From NCBI GenBank assembly GCA_963752815.1, contig CAVVZI010000021.1, positions 124,001 through 188,000 on the forward strand: a DNA stretch of 64,000 nt, written 5' to 3'. Below, piece after piece: positions 1 through 9,961 of this stretch. The stretch comes from Sva-07 sp963752815 (GTDB taxonomy: Bacteria > Actinomycetota > Acidimicrobiia > Acidimicrobiales > Ilumatobacteraceae). The notes under the pieces were generated by a model that was not told the DNA's origin, did no database searches, and worked only from the letters and a program-made list of their open reading frames with translations. The position numbers and the translations under genes were made by a program. Within the stretch, counting starts at the first letter, position 1, and each line of letters starts with the position of its first letter.

Positions 1-1307
1 CCCACCTCGAACCCGGAGGCATAGATGAGGCAGTCGAGTTCGAAGTGGTGGCCACCGACCCACACGCCGGTCTCGTCGATCCGCTCGACCCCCTTGCCAT
101 CGGTGTCGACGAGGTGCACGTTCGGGTTGTTGTAGGCGAGCAGGTACTCGTCGTGGAAGCACGGCCGCTTGCACAGCTGGCGGTACCAGGGCTTGAGCGC
201 GTCGGCCGTGTTCGGGTCGGCGATGATCTCGTCGACGCGGAGGCGGATCTCCTCCATCTTCTCGTCGTCGCTGTCGTGGTACGCCCGCAGGAAACCCTCG
301 GGGGTGAAGTCGCCATTGGCAACCGCCTTGTCGCGGATGCGCTGGGAGATGTCGGTCCAACCGTCCTGCACCAAGTCTTCGTCGGCGAACCCGCCCGTCT
401 GGAGCGTGGTGAAGTTCATCAGCCACTCCTCCTGCCAGCCGGGCTCGAGCGTGGCGAACCAGTCGGGGTCGATCGGATGGTTGTTGCGGATGTCGATCGA
501 CGACGGCGTGCGCTGGAACACGAACAGCTCGCCAGCGGTGCGGGCGAGGTGGGGGATGCACTGGACCGACGTCGCGCCGGTCCCGATGATCCCCACGCGC
601 TTGTCGCCGAGCCGGTCGAGCGGAGCGCCGTTCGGATCGCCGCCGGTGTAGCCGTAGTCCCACCGGCTCGTGTGGAAGCTGTGGCCGGCGAACGTCTCGA
701 TTCCCGGGATGCCGGGAAGCTTCGGCCGGTGCAGCGGGCCTGTGCCCATGCCGAGGTACTTGGCGCGCATCTCGTCGCCGCGGTCGGTGCGGATGATCCA
801 GCGGTGGATGTCGGCGTCCCACTCGGCGGCGGTGACCTCGGTCGACAGACAGGCGTCGTCGTAGAGGTCGAAGTGCTCGGCGATGCGCTGGCAGTGTTCG
901 AGGATCTCGGGAGCATGCGTGTACTTCTCGGTCGGCATGTGGCCGGTCTCCTCGAGCAGCGGGAGGTAGATGAACGCCGCCGTGTCGCACTGCGCGCCCG
1001 GGTAGCGGTTCCAGTACCAGTTGCCGCCGACGTCGCCGCCCTTGTCGATGATCCGCACGTCGTCGATGCCGGCCTGCTTCAGCCGTGCTCCGGTGACGAG
1101 CCCGGCGAATCCGCCGCCGATGAACGCGACGGTCACCTCGTCGCACAACGGGTCGCGTTCGACGCGTTCGGTGTAGATGTCGTCGAGGTAGTGGGCGAAT
1201 TGTCCGATCGGTTGGACGTACTGTGCGTTCCCGTCGGCGCGCAATCGCTTGGCCCGTTCCTCGGCGTACTTGGCCCGCAGCGCGTCCCGGTCGATCGTGG
1301 TGTCCAT
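1..1307 (-). CDS. Flavin-containing (Baeyer-Villiger type) monooxygenase, 3' end cut by window
   Basis: FAD- and NADPH-dependent monooxygenase of the cyclohexanone/phenylacetone monooxygenase type, which inserts oxygen next to a ketone; the substrate cannot be read from sequence. An N-terminal FAD Rossmann motif GGGFAG lies at about residues 64-69. The Baeyer-Villiger fingerprint FxGxxxHTxxW appears as FAGHSFHTSRW near residues 205-215, followed by the NADPH-site GTGATS near residue 237. The ATG at 1305-1307 is the first start before the conserved N-terminus. The C-terminus runs off the left edge, so roughly 435 residues are visible of an expected 550-600. It is divergent from the YjbR gene, with 99 nt between them. 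Family call is seen in sequence; the reaction is family knowledge. Confidence 0.88.
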   Translation of the reverse strand, partial: MDTTIDRDALRAKYAEERAKRLRADGNAQYVQPIGQFAHYLDDIYTERVERDPLCDEVTVAFIGGGFAGLVTGARLKQAGIDDVRIIDKGGDVGGNWYWNRYPGAQCDTAAFIYLPLLEETGHMPTEKYTHAPEILEHCQRIAEHFDLYDDACLSTEVTAAEWDADIHRWIIRTDRGDEMRAKYLGMGTGPLHRPKLPGIPGIETFAGHSFHTSRWDYGYTGGDPNGAPLDRLGDKRVGIIGTGATSVQCIPHLARTAGELFVFQRTPSSIDIRNNHPIDPDWFATLEPGWQEEWLMNFTTLQTGGFADEDLVQDGWTDISQRIRDKAVANGDFTPEGFLRAYHDSDDEKMEEIRLRVDEIIADPNTADALKPWYRQLCKRPCFHDEYLLAYNNPNVHLVDTDGKGVERIDETGVWVGGHHFELDCLIYASGFEV

Positions 1308-1406
1308 GCCGCAAACAATGTCATCCGCGGCAGCGGCACGGCGGGTCCGGACCAACCGTCCGAGCCTCTGCTCGTGCGGAGTGCGGGCATCGAGAACAAT
1401 GGGGCC

Positions 1407-1790
1407 ATGACCGTCCGCTTCCACCCGGCCGTCGCCCATCTCGCCGACTTCGCGCTGTCGTTGCCCGAAGCGTGGGCCGACTCGCCGTGGGGTGACGCGG
1501 TGGTCAAGGTCGGCAAGAAGATCTTCGTGTTCGCCAGCGGCCCCGACGCCGAACAGCCGGGGATCACGGTCAAGCTGCCCGAGTCGCACGACCACGCGCT
1601 GTCGTTCCCCGAGTCCGTCCTGCCCGGATACGGGCTCGGCAAGCATGGCTGGATCACCGTCTACGTCGATCACGTGCCGCCCGAGGAGCGGGAGGTACTC
1701 GAGGACTTCGTCGAGGAGAGCTACCGGACGGTCGCCACGAAGACCCTCGTCAAACGCCTCGACGCGGAACGCGCTGCGGACTCCGGCTGA
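1407..1790 (+). CDS. MmcQ/YjbR family protein
   Basis: Small (127 aa) cytoplasmic protein of the MmcQ/YjbR (DUF419) fold, related to double-wing DNA-binding proteins but of unknown cellular role. The family pattern is visible: an N-terminal helix with LPEAW, the central VKVGKKIFVFAS strand pair, and the glycine-rich GYGLGKHGWITV turn. An upstream-open reading frame exists in the same phase, but the ATG at 1407 starts exactly where family similarity begins. It probably stands alone; the next gene starts 20 nt downstream on the same strand. Confidence 0.8.
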   Translation: MTVRFHPAVAHLADFALSLPEAWADSPWGDAVVKVGKKIFVFASGPDAEQPGITVKLPESHDHALSFPESVLPGYGLGKHGWITVYVDHVPPEEREVLEDFVEESYRTVATKTLVKRLDAERAADSG

Positions 1791-1810
1791 CCACCTGCGA
1801 ATCTGTCCCC

Positions 1811-3453
1811 GTGAGCAGCATCATCGTCTCGGGCCTCGAGTACGCGCCGCCCGGGCGCGACTCGTTGTTCTTCGACGTGAGCTTCACCGTCGGGCCGGGG
1901 GACCGGGCCGTGCTCGTGGGCGTGAACGGCATCGGCAAGAGCACGATCCTGCGCATCCTCTCGGGCGAGCTCGCAACCCGACGAGGGTGAGTTCGCACTC
2001 GGCGGCACGGTCCTCACGATGGCGCAGGACGCGGGCATGGCTGCCCCCGACGCGACGCTGCGGGAGATGCTGATCGAGGTGGCTCCCCCTGCCCTCCGCG
2101 CCGCTGGTCGCGCGCTCGTCGCGGCCGAAGCCGCCCTGGCGGGAACCTCGCTCGACCCGGAGCCGGGGATGGCGTACGCGGAAGCGCTGACCACGTGGGG
2201 CGATCTCGGCGGGTACGAGCTGGAGGCGCAATGGGCCTCGGCGGTGCAGCGCGTCGTGAAGTCGCCGGTCGACGACGTGTCGACTCGACGGGTCGGCGAG
2301 TTGTCGGGTGGCGAGCGCAAGCGGCTCGTGCTCGATCTCGTGCTCAACTCGGGTGCCGACGTCCTCCTGCTCGACGAGCCCGACAACTACCTCGACATCC
2401 CCACCCGGTGGTGGTTGGAGGATCAGCTCCGGCAGACGAAGTCGACCGTGCTGATGGTGAGCCACGACCGCGCCGTGCTCGACGCGGTGGCCACGAAGGT
2501 CATCGCCATCGAAGGGTCGGGGGCGTGGGTGCACGGCGGCTCGTTCGCCACGTTCCCGCAGGCCCGCGCCGAACGCCAGGAGCGGCTCGGCGACGCGCTG
2601 GCAGCGGTGGAACGACGAGGAGCGACGTCTCTTTCGCCACATGAAGATCATGAAGCAGCGTGCTGCGGTGAACTTCAAGAACGCCTCGAAGGCCAACGCC
2701 GCCGAGACGCGCTGGGAGAAGTTCGTCGCGGCCGGCCCGCCGCCGCCGCCGGTGCCCGATCAGCAGATCAACGTCGGGTTGCGCGGCGCCGACTCCGCTC
2801 GACGCGTCGTGCAGATGATCGACGTGACGATCGACGACCTCTTCTTCCCGTTCAGCGACGAGATCTACTTCGGTGAGCGGGTCGGCCTGGTCGGTCCGAA
2901 CGGCACCGGCAAGACGCACCTGATGAACGCGCTCGCCGGTGTGGGTCGTTTCGACGGGACGATCAACTACGGCCCGCGGACGTCGGTCGGGATGTTCACG
3001 CAGGTGAACGACCGTCCCGAGTTCCGCGGCCGCACCTGCCTCGAGGTGCTGGAACCGCTGGCCCACACGTTCGAGCGGTCGATGGCCGCGCTCGGCCGGT
3101 ACGGCCTGGCCGACGCCGCTCGGCAGGAGCACCAGACCCTGTCCGGTGGCCAGAAGGCGCGGCTCGAGATCCTCACGCTCGAGCTGGCGGGCCACAACGT
3201 GCTCCTGCTCGACGAGCCGACCGACAACCTCGACGTCGACTCCGCCGTCGCCCTCGAGCAGGCCCTCGACCGCTTCGTCGGCACCGTCATCGCGGTGAGC
3301 CACGACCGGACCTTCCTGCGCCAACTCGACCGGTTCCTGATGATCAGCGACGACGGCGACGTGATCAGCCTGCCCGACTTCGAGCTCGCCGTCACCGCTC
3401 TGGCCGACCCGACCGCCGCCGGCTCCCTCCGCCTGGCGAAGGTGTTGACCTGA
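1811..3453 (+). CDS. ABC-F family ATP-binding cassette protein (two frame breaks)
   Basis: Soluble twin-ATPase protein of the ABC-F class, whose members act on the ribosome in translation control or antibiotic protection. Cassette 1 has Walker A GVNGIGKST (about residues 37-45), signature LSGGERKRL and Walker B VLLLDEPDNYLD. Cassette 2 has GPNGTGKT, LSGGQKARL and VLLLDEPTDNLD. The inter-cassette linker contains the family-typical WNDEERRLFRHMK stretch. No membrane segments are present. Start GTG at 1811. Reading frame breaks twice, near 1976 (extra base in gcaaccc) and near 2605-2611 (extra base before the WNDEE codons). All motifs are intact on both sides, so sequence error is more likely than decay. 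Confidence 0.82.
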
Positions 3454-3503
3454 ACCTGTCGCGAAGTGCCTGACCCCACGCAACAACTTCTACGCTCCGG
3501 GGC

Positions 3504-4103
3504 ATGGCGACGCCGACACGATGGGTGACCGAGACCAAGGCGGGGCACAGCGAGTGGTACATCGAGCGGTTCCGGAAGCTCGAAGCCGACGGTGCCGACC
3601 TCGCCGGCGAGGGGCGGCTGGTCGATGCGATGGTGCGCCGCAACGCCCGCATCCTCGACGCCGGTTGCGGCCCCGGGCGGACCGGTGCGTACCTCCACCA
3701 GGTCGGTCACGATGTCGTGGGTGTCGACGCCGACCCGAAGCTGATCGCCGCCGCCGAGGCGGATCACCCGGGCCCGCGGTGGCTCACCGCCGATCTGAGT
3801 GAACTCGACCTCCCGTCGATGGGCGAGCCCGATCCGTTCGACGCGATCGTCCTCGCCGGCAACGTGATGGTGTTCATCGCGCCCGGCACCGAGGTCGACG
3901 TGTTGCGCCGCTGCGCCGCCCATCTCACCGACGACGGCTTCATCGTCACCGGCTTCCACACGAACCGCGACCTCGCCCTCGCCGACTTCGATCAGGCGAT
4001 CGTCGATGCCGGCCTGCGCGTCGAGCACCGCTTCGCCACGTGGGACCTCCGCGCCTGGCACCCCGACGCCGACTTCGCCGTGTCGGTCCTCCGCGCTCCG
4101 TAG
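3504..4103 (+). CDS. Class I SAM-dependent methyltransferase
   Basis: Rossmann-fold methyltransferase of 199 aa. The SAM-binding motif I LDAGCGPGR is at residues 51-59, an acidic strand end (VVGVDADPKLI) follows about 20 residues on, and motif IV is DAIVLAGNVMVF. The substrate is unknown; nothing in the neighbours indicates it. ATG at 3504 lies 50 nt after the ABC-F stop. Length is normal for a stand-alone methyltransferase domain with no substrate-recognition extension. Confidence 0.85.
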   Translation: MATPTRWVTETKAGHSEWYIERFRKLEADGADLAGEGRLVDAMVRRNARILDAGCGPGRTGAYLHQVGHDVVGVDADPKLIAAAEADHPGPRWLTADLSELDLPSMGEPDPFDAIVLAGNVMVFIAPGTEVDVLRRCAAHLTDDGFIVTGFHTNRDLALADFDQAIVDAGLRVEHRFATWDLRAWHPDADFAVSVLRAP

Positions 4104-4163
4104 CCGGCCCGCGCGCCACCGGACCCGACCCCGGCGCGCGCCAGGTTGCGCCATGCTGGGGGC

Positions 4164-4763
4164 ATGACTGACGAGTATTCGATGACCGACGAGAAGGCCG
4201 TGTTGCAGCGCTATCTCACCACGGCCCGCGATGCCCTGCTGTGGAAACTCGACGGGCTGAGCGAGTACGACATCCGGCGGCCGATGACGCCGACGGCCAC
4301 CAATCTGCTCGGCCTGGTGAAGCACGTGGCGAGCGTGGCCGACGGCTACTTCGGTGAGGTGTTCGGCCGGCCGAGCGGTGAACCGGCGCCGTGGTTCGAG
4401 GACGACGCCGAACCGAATGCCGACATGTGGGCGACCGTCGACGAGTCGCGCGACGACATCGTGGACTTGCACCACCGGTGCTGGGCCCGCGTCGACGCGA
4501 CGATCGAGGAGCTCGACCTCGACGCGGTCGGCCACGTCGACTGGTGGAGCGACGAGCACAGCCACCCGACGCTCCACACGATCCTCGTCCACATGATCGC
4601 CGAGACGCATCGCCACGCCGGCCAGGCCGACATCATCCGTGAAATGATCGACGGCGCGGTGGGTCTGCGCGAGAGCGTCTCCAACCTGCCCGAGGAGGAT
4701 GACGCGTGGTGGGCCGACTACTTGGCGCGTGTCGAAGCGGCGGCCGCTGAGGCGTCGTCGTAG
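4164..4763 (+). CDS. DinB family (DUF664) protein
   Basis: A 199-aa four-helix-bundle protein of the DinB/DUF664 family. Actinobacterial members are metal-dependent thiol transferases that often use mycothiol. Candidate metal-binding histidines are visible in LVKHVASVADGYF (about residue 53) and in the C-terminal MIAETHRHAGQ (HxxxH-like). A TTG at 4146 would add six residues, but the ATG at 4164 is the more natural start. Its stop is one base from the stop of the convergent winged-helix gene. Confidence 0.8.
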   Translation: MTDEYSMTDEKAVLQRYLTTARDALLWKLDGLSEYDIRRPMTPTATNLLGLVKHVASVADGYFGEVFGRPSGEPAPWFEDDAEPNADMWATVDESRDDIVDLHHRCWARVDATIEELDLDAVGHVDWWSDEHSHPTLHTILVHMIAETHRHAGQADIIREMIDGAVGLRESVSNLPEEDDAWWADYLARVEAAAAEASS

Positions 4764-4764
4764 T

Positions 4765-5880
4765 TCACGAGTGGACGATTTCGAGGGTCCGTCCCGTGAA
4801 CGATCCGAGACGTGCGGCCGACTCCACGATCAGAGCACGCTCCTCGGTGCCCAACGACGTGGCCAGACCAATCGTGACGACGACGCGTCCACCCGTGACC
4901 TCCTTGCGCTTCCACCAGCCGACGTCGTGACGGTCGCAGACGACCACCCCGCCGCCCGCCTCGGCGAACGAGTGGGGCCGGTCGCCGCGGGGATGGCCAC
5001 CGGCGCGCGGGAAGTTGGTCGACGGATAGCTCAGGTACTGCTCGTCGAACATGGGCAGGAGGAGCGCCCGTGGCGCGTCCGGGCGTGGTTCGGGACGGTC
5101 GGGCCCGGACCACAGCGTCGATTCGCCGAGGGTCCGTGCGGTCAACGACCCCTCCGCCGCCAGTTCGGTGAGTGCCGACCGGATCTCGGTCAGCGTCAGC
5201 GTCGTCCATCGGCGTAGGTCGTTCTCGCTCGCCGGACCGTGGCCGACGAAGAAGCGCCGCGTGAGCTCCCGCACCATGTCCGGTCGGTCGAGGGCGGGTG
5301 AGGATGGCGCGACGTCGTCGACCAAGCCGTAGGTGTGCGTCGTGCCGCGCATCGGGCCGGAACAAACCAGTGCCCGCAGTTCCGCCAGCATCAGCAGGTG
5401 CCCCACCTGCTCGCCCGAACTCGGCAGGCCGGCCTCGGCGAAGTGGGCGGCGAGCTCGGGGCGGGTCATCCATCGTCGACCGGCGAGTTCGGAGACGAGG
5501 AGCGCGTGCGCCCGCTCGGTCGCGGTCGACGTCAGCTCCAGTTGGCGATGACGCGCCGCCATCTTGGACTCGACCTTGGGAGACGTGAGCGCCAGTAGCC
5601 AGCGGAGGTCCTCCGGCGCGACGAAATGCCACGTCGGGCGCAGCACGTGCGTGCGCACGATCGCACCGGCGTCGAGCTCGGCCCGGATTGCCTGGTCGGT
5701 CAGACCGGTGCGAAGGGCGATCGAGTAACGAGCCAGCGGAGCGTCCTGACACTGGACGCCCGTCAGCAGGCGAACGACATCGATGGCCCGCTCCATCGGC
5801 GACGAGGTCAGTCGCTGGGTCGCCAGGCGTTCGGCGAGCACCCTGTCATGCTCGAGTTGGTCCACGGTCGACTCGGACAT
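4765..5880 (-). CDS. Winged-helix DNA-binding domain protein (HTH_42 / AlkZ-YcaQ-like)
   Basis: A 371-aa protein of the HTH_42 superfamily, which includes the YcaQ/AlkZ DNA glycosylases that unhook alkylated or crosslinked bases. The family core RTHVLRPTWHFVAPEDL is at about residues 76-92, with a leading LTGVQCQDAPLAR segment and a C-terminal half ending in WWKRKEV. Most actinobacterial members are uncharacterised; a DNA-repair role is inference from family only. It is divergent from the BTAD regulator, with 136 nt between the two starts. Confidence 0.78.
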   Translation of the reverse strand: MSESTVDQLEHDRVLAERLATQRLTSSPMERAIDVVRLLTGVQCQDAPLARYSIALRTGLTDQAIRAELDAGAIVRTHVLRPTWHFVAPEDLRWLLALTSPKVESKMAARHRQLELTSTATERAHALLVSELAGRRWMTRPELAAHFAEAGLPSSGEQVGHLLMLAELRALVCSGPMRGTTHTYGLVDDVAPSSPALDRPDMVRELTRRFFVGHGPASENDLRRWTTLTLTEIRSALTELAAEGSLTARTLGESTLWSGPDRPEPRPDAPRALLLPMFDEQYLSYPSTNFPRAGGHPRGDRPHSFAEAGGGVVVCDRHDVGWWKRKEVTGGRVVVTIGLATSLGTEERALIVESAARLGSFTGRTLEIVHS

Positions 5881-6016
5881 CGCCCGTGACGGTACCGCTC
5901 CGACTGCGACAGGGTTCGTGGAGGGGATCGCGAACGGGCGTCCGAACTACCGTGGCGAGGTGCTCATCGACGAGTTCGTCACGGGCGCCCGACCGACGGC
6001 GGAACGGCCCGATCGG

Positions 6017-8942
6017 ATGGTGCTCTGCTTCGGTGAGCCGGCGCTGAGCACTCGCGGCCGCATCGTCCGGGTGACGGGCAATGCCGGTCGTCTGCTCGCC
6101 GGGCTGGTCGCGCGTCCACCAGGAGCAACGCTCGATCAGCTGATCGAGGTCGTGTGGCCAGGCGATCCTCCGAAGAGCGCCCGGTCCGCTCTGCACGTCC
6201 ACCTGAGCCGGCTGCGGCGGGAGCTCCAAGCGGTCGTTGACGGGCCCACTGTCGAGCGTGAGGGGGCGACCTACCGCCTCGACCTCAACGGATGGACCGT
6301 GGATGTCGACCTGTTCCGCGAGCTGCGGCGGAAGGCCGCCACGGCGCCCGCCTCCACGGTCGCCGGGCTGTTGGCCGATGCCCTGCGCCTGGCCCACAGC
6401 CCGGCATTCGTGGTCGACGGCGAATCGGTCGCGTCCTCGGCGACCTATCAGCTGGTTGCGGCGCGCCTCGACGTGGAGGAGGAGTTCGTCGATGCGCTGC
6501 TCGACATCGGGCGCCACGCCGACGCGGAGCGTGCGGCGATCGAGTTGGTGGATGCGGAGCCATTTCGTGAGCGGCGGTGGGCGCTGTTGATGCGGGCTGA
6601 GGCGATGCAGGGCCGACGTCGTGACGCGCTGGCGACCTTCCAGCGAGCTCGTCGGCGGCTCGTCGACGAACTGGGCCTGGAGCCCGGCGACGACCTCCAG
6701 CAGACGCAACGGTTCGTGTTGTCGGGCGACACGATGGCGCTGCAGTCCGCGGATCCGTTGCCCGGCTTCGAGTTCGATCGCGAGCCGCTCTCGTTCGGCA
6801 TGCTCGTCGGTCGCGACGAGTCCGTCGAACGTGTGGAGCAGGCGCTCGCCCGACGCTTGCCAGTGGTCGTGACGGGCGCCCCCGGCGCCGGCAAGACGCG
6901 ACTCGCCACCGAGATCGCCCGTCGGAGGCGGTTACAGGACCAGGAGGTGGCGTGGATCGACCTGCCCAACATGGAGTTCCGAACGGGTTGGTTCGAGACC
7001 GAGATCGAGCGATGGAGCAGGCGGCATCCGGGTGGCTTGGTGGTCATCGACAACGCCGAGTCGAACATCGAGGCCGCGGTCGAAGCAGTCGGTGTCGTCC
7101 GCCGGGTGGCGCTCGACGTCGGGGTGATCGTGACGTGTCGTTTCCCACCGCCGATCGACGCAGTCGTCGAACGACTGGGTGCGCTCGGACTGCCGGATGG
7201 GAGGAGCGACGACGCCATCGAGTCGGCGAACGCGGTGCGTCTGCTGCGCGAGCTGCTCGCGTCTCGCGCACCACAGGCGATGGTGGGATCTGAGTTGGCT
7301 GCCGATCTGGTCGAGCGGGTGAGCGGGTTGCCGCTCGGCATCCGGCTCGTCGCGGACCTGGCGCGATCGGTACCGCCCTGGCAGATGCTCGACCGAACTG
7401 CTTCCACGCTGCGGTCCGCGATCGAGCCGGCGTTCGCGGCCACGCTCAGCGAGGTCACGGACACGGCGCGCGCCGTTCTCGCGGCGCTGTCGGTCGTGCC
7501 GGGTCGCCTCGACTCGGGGCTGATCGGCGCACTGGCAGGATGCGACGGGGTCGATTCCGCCGTCGAGGAGCTCTGCGAGCACGGATTGCTGCAATTCGAC
7601 GATCAACGTCCCGACGCTCCGTACACGCTGCTCGAACCGTTGCGCGACGTCGCGACCGGGCTGCTGGACGAGGCGGCCAGGGTGGCGGTGCTCGACCGGC
7701 TCGTCGGCGAATGCGTGCGACGTGCCGACGCCGCGACGCTCTTGCGGCAGGACGACGCGCGCCCGTTTCCGATCCAGGTCCAGTTGGCGCGTGAACTGCC
7801 CTGGCATCACCAGGCGATCGGCCACCTGGCGCGCACCGGCCGGAGCGAGCCGGCCCTGATGATTGCGACCGGGCTCGAGTTGCCGCTGTACGGGCTCGGA
7901 TGGTGGACGTCGAACACCGCCGTGCAGGATGCCGCGTTGGCGATTCCAGGCGAGGCGTCGTCGCTGCGTGCCCGCGTGCATGCCGCCCGAGGCCGGCCGG
8001 GTCTGCTCCACCAGCTCGATGCGTCGCACCTGGGTCTGGCGGTCGAGATCGCGCGTGACGTCGGGGACGCCGCGGCGGAGGGCAGGGCGTTGTCGATGCT
8101 CGGAATCAAGTGCTGGTGGGACGGCGCTTACGCGGACGCGCTCGCTCATTTCGACGCGGCGCTCGAGGCCGCGTCCAGGGGGCGCGATCGGTTCGTCGAG
8201 TGGGAGGCACGGAGGTACGCAGGCGTGACGATGATCGTCTCGGGCCGTCTCGAGGAGGGCTTCGCCGCCCAGCTCGAAGTTCTGGAGAGCGTGCGGGCGA
8301 CCCGCGGCGCGGACTTGCTCGTGCCCCACGTGCAGATGTACCTCGGACACTGTCGCCGGCACGTCGGTGACGTCGACGCGGCGGTCGCCAACCTCGAGGC
8401 GGCGCGGGAGGCGTACGAACGCACGACGAATACGGCCTCGTTGATCCACATCTACGGTGCCCTCGCCGAGCTGGCAACCGATCGTGGGGACCTCGACGTC
8501 GGCCTGCGGATGGCCGGGCGGGGACTCGAACTGTCGTCGATCGGTGGGCTGCGAACGTACGAGCCGTGGCTGCTGTGCACGATCGCGAGGGTCCACGCAC
8601 ACGCCGGAGATGAAATGGCCGCCCGTCACTCGGCGGCTGCCGCGATCGCCTCGCTCGAGCAGGGCTGGGAGGGCGAAACGCATCGCGTCGCCGTCGAACT
8701 GGCATCGGTGGCGACGCTGCTGGGCGATGATCGGTCGGCGGCCCGGTTGATCGGGCTCGCCGACGCGGTGGAGGACCGTCGGGATCTCCCGTTCGTCTCG
8801 CCGGCCGAGTCGCAGCGCGCGTCGGCGGTACGGACGAGGGTACGGTGCCGACGGTGGCCTCGCCGAGGTGCTCACGGTCGGCGCCACGTCGACGATCGGC
8901 GAGGCGTCGTCCAGGCTGATCGCGCCCGCACTCGCGGGCTGA
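6017..8942 (+). CDS. BTAD/NB-ARC/TPR transcriptional regulator (AfsR/SARP-like), probable 3' frame break
   Basis: Large multidomain regulator of about 975 aa. An OmpR-type winged helix (LLAGLVARPPGATLDQL to SALHVHLSRLRREL) starts right after the ATG. A bacterial transcription-activation domain ending in DELGLEPGDDL follows, then an NB-ARC/STAND ATPase with P-loop GAPGAGKT near residue 290, then TPR-like helices. Start uncertain: GTG at 5960 is in frame, but ATG at 6017 opens just before the domain. The track frame runs to 9040 with an atypical Arg-rich tail; one base removed near 8847 restores GADGGLAEVLTVG and a stop at 8942. Targets unknown. Confidence 0.8.
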
Positions 8943-9054
8943 CCGCCCGATCCACGCGTTCCGTCCCGTTCTCGGTCGCCTTTGGTCAGCCTTTGCTGCC
9001 GATCCGTACGGTGCGCTGTGCGGCGGCCGCGCCGCTCTGAGACGGGACGAACGG

Positions 9055-9930
9055 GTGGCGAGAATGCGGGACCTTGCGTCGGACGGGACAATGGTCGATC
9101 CCGTGTCTGCGCCACGAGCGGCCGCCGCACGATCACCTGGCGTGGGCGGCGCCAGGTGGAGGACTCCGCTCGATCTCACGGGCTACGTCGATCTCGGCGG
9201 CCACGACAGTGCACAGGTGTTCACCCCTGCGCTGGCAACCGACGGCGAGCCCCGCCTCCAACCGGGCGAGACCGTGGTGACGAGGTTCGACACGATCGGC
9301 GCGGGCATCCGGTCCGGGCGGTCCCCGGTCCGCCACGCCGGCGGGTCGATGGAGGTGATGGACGGTCGATGCTTCGTCACGACCACCCGGTTGGTGTTCG
9401 TGTGTCACCGCTGGCAGCTCGGTGGCGACCTGAGTTCGGCCCGGAGCTTCTTCGACGGAGTGATCGATGATCCGAGCGACGACGCGCGTGAGCGGACTGG
9501 CCGGCCGCTCGCACTCGGTCCCCGGTTGCTGGTGGGACAGGTCCGGTGGCCGTGGCTCGCCGGCGTGGTCTCGGCGCGAGCGTCCGGACGCTCCGATGGC
9601 CTGGTCGAGATGCGCTGTGTGCAGGCCGAACCCGCTCGCGACACGAGCGTCTTCCTGTCGCTGGTGCCCGACCCTCACGTCGATGTCGACGATGTCGTGC
9701 GCTCGATCGTCGACGCGGCCCGCGAAGATCGTTTGGGTTATCGGGATCTCGGTCCCGACGAGCTGGGCGAACCCAGCATCGCGGTCGTGCCGTCCGACGC
9801 TTCCCGCTGGACCACGATCCCGTTGCCCGGTGCCTACGACCGCAGAGCCTCGACCGCCGCCAACGGCGGGCGTTCGGCCGTCGCCCTCGCTCCCTGGCGA
9901 CACCAACTCGTCGACCACCTCACCGCTTGA
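9055..9930 (+). CDS. Hypothetical protein
   Basis: A 291-aa protein I do not recognise. After a variable first 40 residues it has a beta-rich region with an ETVVTRFDTIGAG strand and MDGRCFVTTTRLVFV, the latter resembling the strand pattern of PH/GRAM-type domains. No signal peptide or membrane segment is evident. The GTG at 9055 has a purine-rich stretch (gacgggacgaa) upstream; later starts are possible. It follows the BTAD regulator closely and could be co-transcribed with it. Convergent with the GH13 gene. Confidence 0.6.
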   Translation: MARMRDLASDGTMVDPVSAPRAAAARSPGVGGARWRTPLDLTGYVDLGGHDSAQVFTPALATDGEPRLQPGETVVTRFDTIGAGIRSGRSPVRHAGGSMEVMDGRCFVTTTRLVFVCHRWQLGGDLSSARSFFDGVIDDPSDDARERTGRPLALGPRLLVGQVRWPWLAGVVSARASGRSDGLVEMRCVQAEPARDTSVFLSLVPDPHVDVDDVVRSIVDAAREDRLGYRDLGPDELGEPSIAVVPSDASRWTTIPLPGAYDRRASTAANGGRSAVALAPWRHQLVDHLTA

Positions 9931-9961
9931 CGTCGCCCGGTCGAGTTCGACGTCGAGCGGA